This document shows positions 1 to 9,600 of a stretch of 64,000 nucleotides of DNA, one piece after another. The position numbers and the translations under genes were made by a program. How positions within the stretch are numbered: the stretch's first letter is position 1; each line of letters starts with the position of its first letter. The notes under the pieces were generated by a model, which worked only from the letters and a program-made list of their open reading frames with translations, searched no databases and was not told the DNA's origin. Source of the DNA: Bolinopsis microptera (Eukaryota; Ctenophora; Tentaculata; Lobata; Bolinopsidae); the NCBI RefSeq assembly GCF_026151205.1, contig NC_087072.1, positions 11,074,169-11,138,168 on the forward strand, given 5' to 3'.

Positions 1-636
1 ATCAATCATCTATTATCTGCCCCTTATCAAGAGTCCTAAAATTTACAGATTTGGACAGGACTATTGGCTATCTTACACTTTCACAATAAATATTTATTTC
101 TTAAACTGAATCAACAGATCACATGATACCTCGCGCAAGCGCTTAAAAGTTTTGTCTCAAAATTGTAACCTAATTGTAACGAACAATGCGTTAATAACAT
201 TAAATCCAAAAAATAGAAAATAATTTGACGTAAATAACAAAGCAGATTATGTTTATATGCGTGTCAAAATTAAGCTCCGGTTAATTAATACAAGTAGCAG
301 AGGTCACTTTTATTGAATTCAAATACAATTACAATCCTCAGAAAATTATTATAATAATAATTGTAATAATCGCACCCCATTTTTCAAATACTGCCAACCA
401 CTTGGTATGATGTGAAAATGTAATAAATTTAAATATATATCATTAAAACGGAGACGGTATGCTGGTCACATGACATGTTCTGACGGAAGGAATGATGTGC
501 ATGACGAATGATTATTAAAGAAGCATGTGACTGACATGTTCCTCTGGTCAAATAACGAGTCCTATCTTATGATAGGTGTTGTGCTTGGGATAATTGTAGA
601 TCTAGGGGGAGATGTTTTCCGGAGGGTTGGAGAGTG
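1..636. other. Region 3' of TOP1, no gene seen
   Basis: AT-rich sequence downstream of the TOP1 stop codon. It presumably contains the TOP1 3' UTR and polyadenylation site on the minus strand, but I could not single out a signal. The open frames here on the plus strand are antisense to the last TOP1 exon or random. Confidence 0.5.
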
Positions 637-3600
637 TCACCATTCAAAGTCAGCAGTCGCCATTTCTATCGCCCACAAGAACTTCTCTCGCTGCGTTTTG
701 TTGTATACTTTCTCAATCGGAACGGTGAACCTCTTTGTCCTGAGCAATGTTTTGATGAAACGCTAGATACAGATCGTTTGGGTTACAAATTTCGGGTTTT
801 AAGATCGTTTTTAAAGTACTTTAATTAAATTGCAACAAACGATCGCGATCTTACCAAGCGACGGTAATTCTGGGGTCAAGATAGTTAAGTTTACTGGTTC
901 CCAAGGCAATGGTCTTGTTCTCAGCCTTGTCAGTTTCTTTGACTTGAAGTTTGAGCAGGGCCTCCTGTAAACGTTCTAATTTCCTCTTCTCAATCTCGTA
1001 CCGTCTGGAAAATATTTTATTAGAAACCTGGAATATCAACATTCTCCGGGAGAACTAAACTAACTAGTCCGTCTTGTGATCTACGAGATTAATCGCTAGG
1101 AGGGATTTGATTTTCGGATTAAGTAGAACCAAGTAAAACAACAATGCCTCGCGCAGACACCACTGTTAAGAGTACCTATATTTACATTGTTCAGTGTTTT
1201 GAATTTCGATTTTCCGTCAAATTTCCAGATCAAAAGATTGACCAAAAATCAAATAAGCAAATTTCATCGGCAAAATAACCCACTTCTTGGCTTTGTCATT
1301 GTTCCGATAAAATAACCTACTTCTTGGCTTTGTCATTGTTCCGATAAAATAACTTACTTCTTGGCTTTGTCATTGTTCCGATGATGTCTGTAATAGTTTT
1401 TCGCCTCTTTGTAAACCCCTTTCTGTTTAGCTACATCTTCTTTCTTGGCGTCTTTCTGATTCCCAAGGTTCTCCATCTGTTTGTCGAATGTCTTGGGGGC
1501 TGCGCGCTGTGATGGGAAGTATAGTTAGTGAGGGGCAAATCACGTATTGGATCGTTATTCGTTTGAAACGTAACATTAAGTAAGAGAGAAAATAAATTAT
1601 ATAACCTTTTCAAGAAATATATAGTCTATTCAGATATAGTGCCTGATGGAAAAGTCTGTAAATCCTGTTAACCCTCAGTCCCTGACCCTTGAGGATGCTA
1701 AGCGGTAGATCTAAAACTAACCTGATGGTTACAGAGAACAGCTACAGCTCTGTTTGCTCTGTTATAAGTAAGAACAAGGTTTGGGAGATCACTCTTACTA
1801 TCTGTCTGCTCCTGCAACTGCTGCTGTAAAGTCCAGGAAGCGTTGTAAGTACGGAACACTTTAGCAGTCAAACCGTCCATTAGTGTACCTGGGGGTTGGG
1901 AGGGTCAGTAGGGAGGGAGAGGGGGTTGGGAGGGTCAGTAGGGGGGGGGGGGGGTTGGGAAGGTCAGTAGGGGTGGGGGGTTGGGAGGGTCAGTAGGGGG
2001 AGGGTTTGGAGGGTCAGTAGGGGGAGAGTAAGTAGAGAGGGAGGGGGGTTGAGAGGGTCAGTAGAGGGGGGGTTGGGAGGGTCAGTAGGGGGAGGGTAAT
2101 TAGGGAGGGAGGGGGGGTTGGGAGGGTCAGACGTCAGTAGGGAGGGAGAGGGGGTTGGGAGGGTCAGTAGAGGGGGGGGGGTTGGGAGGGTCAGTAGGGA
2201 AAGGGTTGGGAGGGTCAGTAGGGAGAGGGTTGGGAGGGTCAGTAGGGGGGGGGGGGGGGTTGGGAGGGTCAGTAGGGGGGGGGGGGGGGTTGGGAGGGTC
2301 AGTAGGGGGAGGGTTTGGAGGGTCAGTAGGGGGAGGGTAAGTAGGGAGGGACGGGAGGGGGGGTTGAGAGGGTCAGTAGAGGGGGGGGGGGGGATGGGAG
2401 GGTCAGTAGGGAGGGGGGTTGGGAGGGTCAGTAGAGGGGGGGGGTTGGGAGGGTCAGTAGGGGGAGGGTTTGGAGGGTCAGTAGGGGGAGGGGGTTGGGA
2501 GGGTCAGTAGAGGGGGGGGGGTTGGGAGGGTCAGTAGAGGGGGGTTGGGAGGGTCAGTAGGGAGTGGGGGTTGGGAGGGTCAGTAGAGGGGGGGGGTTGG
2601 GAGGGTAAGTATGGAGGGAGGGGGGTTGAGAGAGTCAGTAGAGGGGGGGGGTTGGGAGGGTCAGTAGGGAGAGGGGGTTGGGAGGGTCAGTAGGGAGGGG
2701 GCCGGGGGGGTTGGGAGGGTCATTAGGGAGAGGGTTGGGAGGGTCAGTAGAGCCGGAGGGGGCCGGGGGTGGGGAGGGTAAGTAGGCGGGGGGAGGATTG
2801 GGAGGGTGAGTAGGGGGAGGGGGTTGGGAGGGTCAGTAGGGGGAGGGGGTTGGGAGGGTCGATAGAGGGGGGTCGGAAGGGTCAGTAGGGGGAGGGTTTG
2901 GAGGGTGAGTAGGGGGAGGGTAAGTAGGGAGGGGGGTTAAGAGGGTCAGTAGGGGGAGGGTTGTTAGGGTCAGTAGGGGCGGAGGGGGCCGGGGGTTGGG
3001 AGGATAAGTAGGCGGGGGGGGGGGGGGGCGGGGGAGGATTGGGAGGGTGAGTTTTGGAAATCTCAATGAGGGAGGAAGCAGGACGTTGAACCTGGAATTT
3101 TATCTAGTGGGAGGTTAGACTGCAAATAAATGAATTCAGGAAGGACAGGGTATTGGGTTAGTTTGGGCTGTGACGGTACAGACGATAATCTTACCAAGAT
3201 ATTCATTCATCTTGCTTGTGTTGAGTCTGTCAAAGAGATCATCCCCCGGCTCCTTATCCTTGACAAATATCTTGAGATTCTTGTAGACTCTCTTGTTAAC
3301 AGCCACCCAGTTCTGATATCTGATCGAATCTTTTCCCAGGAAATCAAACTCCACAACAAACTCCTTGTCCTCCCACTTCTCGTGTAGCTCTGAAATTGGG
3401 CTATATTTAGACTCGTTATTTGTGAGGCTGTGAAATTATGTACTTAGTTGGCAGTAGTTAGAAGTATACATTTTCGTTGCAGTGTTTTTTGGTAAATATT
3501 AGGTGGCAGAGTAATACCAAATTTCCATAAGTTACGGAATAAAAATAATACAATGGACTGATCCTATCATTATATTATAGTGAATTGTTATCAAGTGAAA

Positions 3601-6600
3601 CCAATTACATGTCAATATTAATTACAATAACACAGCTGATAGGTGTCTGAGTTTGTTTAACGTTCAGTAAATAACGGTAAAACGATTAAATAGATAAATA
3701 TCATCATAATATTATTCACTTGAAATGTATCTTACTTCGATAACCAAAAATAAATTTTAAATTTCAATCACGTCCTCTTCGCTGCTATGTTAATGAATAT
3801 GAACACAATACTTCATATGTTTTCTCAAAACCTTTTCATTTCGGAATATCTCGTTACACCCCTTACAAACAGGATTCTCGGGAGGCAAGGATTCCTTGAG
3901 CATGTGTTTGCGCATAATATGATTTTTGAGATTTCTTTTTGAATATAATAGAATGTTACATTCAGGACAGGACATTTTTCCTATTTGTTTGCCGCTATGG
4001 ATCATTTGATGACGCATCAAATTGATTTTTGTCGCCAACCGTTTAGAACAAATATTACATTGAAAAGGTTTCATCTTATATTCAATCTTTTCAATCTTTT
4101 TAAAATTGTTGCCGAAAAGTTTCTGTTTGTGTGCAACGGATAGTTTGTGGAGGTCTAATTCGATTTCTGTGGTAAACGTCTCGGAGCAGTCCTTACACGT
4201 GAAAGTGGTTTCCTTTGAATCTAAAATCAAGTTAGAACAATTCGTCTGGGCTGTTTTCGTGCTTCCGGAACCAGAAGCACTCTCACTGTGTTTACATCTA
4301 ATATGTTTACTTAGCATAAACGGATATCTAAACGTCTTCTTGCATCCAGCAAAAGGGCAACTGATTCGGCTTAATTTCTTTAGTTCATGAACGTGATCGG
4401 TTTTTCGGTGTTCATACAGTTCTCCGGGTGATCCTTTAAAACTACACAACGAACAGGAAAAAATCCTTTTCAAGCCTCTCGGATCTGAATGAATCCGTTT
4501 CATATGTTTGCTCAAATATCGAAAGAACCTTCCACAGTGAGGGCAAGAAGAATAAGGCTTGTGGGTCTTCTTATGATTATCAAGAGATCGAAGAGATCTA
4601 AACCTTTTTTTACAATCTGTTACTGAACATACGTATACATGAGAGTTCGCCATGATTTCTTCCTCTGACAACAATGATTTGTGAGAGTGTATTAAATGAT
4701 ACTTCATCCTATCCTTGGTAAAGTATTTAGCATCACAATGCGGACAGTTCACTTCTTTTTTGAGTCCAGATTGACAGCGTTGAGAAACATGAGTCTCCAA
4801 ACTTCCAACATGGCTGAAAAATAAACTGCAATGGTTGCATTTATAGTCGGTTTTGATAAAGTGCCGAACCTTGTGTTTAGCCAAACATTTTGCGTTTAGG
4901 AATTTCGTGTTGCAAATCGAACAACAGTGTTTGAGTGTTTTCAAACTCCCTAGTTCATGACCGTGAATATTTTTCCTGTGTTTATAGAGATCTCCACGTG
5001 ATCCTTTAAAACTACACAGCGAGCAGGGAAAAATCATACTATGAGAGTTTCTGCTTCGTTTTCTTCCATGGACTCTACTTTGGTGATCATTGAGGCCAAG
5101 TCTGGTGTGAGAAGCATAGCTACACAAGGTACAGCAGTATTGATTATTTTCATCTCGAAAAAAGCCAATCTCTCCATCAGGTTCCCCAGATATAACAACA
5201 CCGTGTTTCTCTGGAGCAGCATTCTCAGTCACAATGGGCTCTTCGGGAATGATTTCATATTTAGCGACCCCAGCAGGTTCGGAAATAAGAAGAGTTGTAA
5301 TGGTGCAGTCTCCTTCTGTTTTTAAAGCTCCCAACTCCTGCTTGAAAACCTCTAACACACTTGAGATTGTAGTTGACGGAAACATCTCATCATGATCTGT
5401 CATCTCCTGCTTTATAGCTGGCGTTTCTTCGGGGAGTTCTGACATACTACCTAGAATCTAGTGAAAAGTACTACATCAGTCAACATGTACCTCACACATT
5501 TTCCAAAACACAATCAGAATAAACTTGAATAACTTACTAATATGTTCAACTCTCAGAGAACAACATCCGACCGTATCAGCTTCATCGTCATCCTTCTCGT
5601 TTCCAGCCCTCAAAGCGAGCTTGTCGATAAAATACAGCGCCACTGCTCTCTGTCTGACCATCATCTCTTTGCTTTGGAAATCTGAACGATAGTTCTCCCG
5701 AATCTTTTCTACGCAGTTCTGAAATTACAGTAAATAAGCCACGTGCTAGTATGGGACGTCACAGCTTGCTTGATTCAATCTTCCGCTTAAATTTTCTCAG
5801 ACATCTCATAAAGAATATGTAACACATTTAAGTTGTCAATGAATATCCCATATGAGGCATAATTGAAATTTGCATGTCTGGAGAAAGGGTGAAAGTTTAT
5901 TCCGAAAGGAAGGGTTCAGGAAGTCAGTTTATCCAATTAAAATTGGCTTGTGACGATTGCAGATACAGGTTATGCTTTCATACGAGCGGCCAAGGATCGA
6001 GAAGCTTTGCTTCCAGCACTTCACTCGCAGTAATCGAACATTCTAGGACATAGAAATTTTACGGAGACGGACCGTTCTTTGTGCGAAAATTTTCTAAGTT
6101 ACCAGTGAAATGCTTCCCATTTATGCTTTTTACGCGCTGCGCGCGATTTCGGAAGACCCTTTCGAGCAAAATGTCACAGTTTACTTACCTTCAGATTGCG
6201 CGCAGTCTCGTACTTGGCGTGATCTTTTTCTCCTTTCAACTTAGAGGTAGGGTTCAACATGACATACTTGAAATTACCCAACACATTCTCCTTCCAACAC
6301 GCTAACCACGTGACCTGTAAAGATTACTTTTAAGAGTAATGCACACCACACACCAGAACCCAGTGCAGTGCAGTGTTAACAATATAGTCTACACAAGTTT
6401 TACATGGAACAGAACAGTCCATATTGACCCCTCAACCGATTATTGAATTTAGAATACAGATAAATTAACGTTATAGAGCGTAACACGTTATAGAGCGTAA
6501 CACGTTATAGAGCGTAACACGTTATAGAGCGTAACACGTTATAGAGCGTAACACGTTATAGAGCGTAACACGTTATAGAGCGTAACACGTTATAGAGCGT

Positions 6601-9600
6601 AACACGTTATAGAGCGTAACACGTTATAGAGCGTAACACGTTATAGAGCGTAACACGTTGTAGAGCGTAACACGTTGTAGAGCGTAACACGTTGTAGAGC
6701 GTAACACGTTATAGAGCGTAACACATTATAGAGCGTAACACGTTATAGAGCGTAACACGTTATAGAGCGTAACACGTTATAGAGCGTAACACGTTATAGA
6801 GCGTAACACGTTATAGAGCGTAACACACACCTTGTTGTCGTGTTGAACTGCTTTCCACTTGTGTCCTTCAGGGCACTTCGGGGCAGTTTCACCTTTACCG
6901 ATGTTTATAATGATAGACTCTGGAGGAGTCCGTAATTTGATCTGACAAGAGGAGAGCATTACGTTGGTAATAAAAACACATTACGTCATTTAATTTAATG
7001 AGAGGTATCATATGATCGTATAAAGTGTTGCAGATTATTCCAGGGCGTTAAGTTGCAACATAGACTTGTCTATAAAAAAACAGGCCGGAAATTAGTTGTA
7101 TTCTGCTATTAAATAATTAGTAGCGGTCCCATTTTAAATCTGGGGAGGAACATTAAATATCTAAGTTTCTTCTTACCTTGCCCTGTTTGGGATGGTCTCC
7201 TCGACCTCGGAACAAGCCTGGAGGTTCTATCCGGAAATTACCAACTTTCTGAATGTGACCGTCCACTTTACACAAACCATACACGTCAGCTATTGCTTTG
7301 TTCTTGACTTTTAGTTCCTGGAGAGTGAGTGGGTACTGTTATGAAATTGTTGGAAAATTAGTAATTTGGTGAAATATTATTAGTATATAAATTGACATAT
7401 ATGTTTTTTATCCTGATCTTTACAATTTATAGCTTATTGCTGAGTTACTGAGGCAGATAAACGTAATGAAATAAAGTTTATTAATAATACACAAATTTGG
7501 AGTCAGGTATATGTCATACATGTGATATTATAAGCAGTTAAATGAATTACAAACCCTCCAACAACATCTAACAAAACTGTTTCACTTGTAGTGGAGCAGA
7601 ATATTTTAGGATATTATTTATTATTAACCGCCAGCATTATTGACTCGAATTCACCAAAAGTTAGGTATCTTTTTTAATATCTTATCTACTTTTCCATTGG
7701 TTAGAAAGTATGATGTATTTATAGATCAAATTATTTTATTGGTATGTAGATCATATCTGAGTTAACATACGGATTTATGGAAACTAATACATTTTAGTGT
7801 TCACCACACTTTATACTGGTCTGTGTGTATATTGTAGAATACCGTAGTTTATAGCTCAAAAGACATTAACAATAATATGCGGTGTACGACGTCAAAGAAC
7901 AGGATATAGAGGGCAATAGAAGGCAACCAGTAGTTACGCACAGGCCCTAAGGGATACACGTACGTTAATTAGTACGTGTTTTATTGGTTATAGAACGGCC
8001 AGGACAGGATCTTATCACGTGTTAACTGCACGCTGCCGAAAGTCTCTTCCCTAGCGTGTTGTGGTAAAACTAATATTAACAGTGGCTCTATCCATGCTAT
8101 CTATACCTTCAGTAAAAGTAGATGATAATAAGGTGAAGAGTTAAATACACACTGAAATAGGTTTGTTAATAACTCATATTCCATTGGTAGTGGGAGAAAT
8201 GAAGCATGAACATTGAACATTGCACCCTTTATACTGATTTGATTAAATTTTCTTGTGCTACTCTCCCGTGTGACGACAAGATCTCTCTTTGAGCTCTTGA
8301 AGTCAGTATCCCCATAACCACATAGCCAGTCAATAGCCACAACCAGTCAGCATTAACTGCCTCCTAATGTCAAGAAAATTAAACGGTGTCTGGACTGTAG
8401 CCGTATTTGATATCAATAATCACTGCAGAAGAATTGAGGACTGCAATGTTGACGAACTAATTTCAGAAAAGGGACAACCCACCCAACTTCTCTCAAGTTC
8501 ACACACAGCATCCAAACGCTTGATAGGGTGCTTGATCGGATATTTAACTCGCCCAAATTTAAACTTTGGATTTAAAAAAGGTCATAAAGGGCTCATAAAC
8601 CATTAAAAAGGTCAAGTATACTTTTCTTGCCAGTGCACCAAATTCCATGTTCACTTATTACTAAATATCATAGTATTGAACAATAATCAGTGTACATTCA
8701 ATACCACCGCCATTAGGAAACATCATGTAATATATGTAACAATACTAATTATAACAATACTAATTATAACAATACTAATTACTTCAATCAAGATAAAAAC
8801 AGTAGTTAAGATAAAAACCTCACCTCTTTTTCCTCCTTGGTCCTATTTTTCCTCTTAGCTGCTTCTTCTAAGTAATACTGGTGCATGGCGGAAAAGTCAC
8901 ACAGCTCCAACTTCTTCAAAACCTCCCGTTCCTCTTGTGTCATCAACTGAAACACACTCTAAGTTATAATGTGCTCAACTGAAACACACTCTAAGTTATA
9001 ATGTGCTCAACTGAAACACAACTTAGTTGCGTCATTCTGCATTATATTAAAACACGAAGATATGTGTAAGACCCCACCGTAACTAAATGTTACTCAAGTA
9101 CGTACAGAGTAAGTATTCGAGTACTCGTTTTAACGGTTCACAATCAGGACTCGCAAATCAGGAGCCAGGAGCTCTCTGTTTGTGATATGGTGAAGAGTAT
9201 ATTTGTTTGTTTGTATGTTTGTTTGTTTGTCGGTTATTATGTGTTCAAAGTAAGCTCTGGAACACAAAGTAACAGAGTATAAACGATATTAGGTTAGAGA
9301 CGCTGCTCAGTGTACTGCACAGTAATGTGGAATTGATGGTGTGTTGTTATACACGGACAGTGGTCGCTATTTAGCGACTATGTAGCCACTACATAGCACA
9401 TACTACATAGTAACTATATATAGCTAGTATAAACTATATAGTGACTCTTTAGTGGTCACTACGGAGCTCTTGTCTAGTTACAGTGACCGTACTTCTTACA
9501 ACCATGGAACTATACACCAAAGCAAGAAGCTGTGCCGAGATACCAGATTACTGCGACTAACCGAAGTTAGAAGTACATCTGCATTTTACACAACACTGTA

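Noticed and set aside
527-828. Plus-strand frames of 64-79 codons
   Set aside because: Antisense to the last TOP1 exon, with no motif of their own.
2118-2510. Long Gly/Arg/Ser open frames, and Pro-rich frames on the other strand to 3066
   Set aside because: They are the translation of a stop-free minisatellite in a TOP1 intron.
6469-6826. CRISPR-like regular repeats here and at 50840-51200
   Set aside because: Units are directly adjacent with no unique spacers, in a eukaryotic genome.
8101-8606. Copia-like remnant: a minus frame with [11 protein letters not shown] and a plus frame with [18 protein letters not shown]
   Set aside because: The two resemblances are on opposite strands and too short to support an element.
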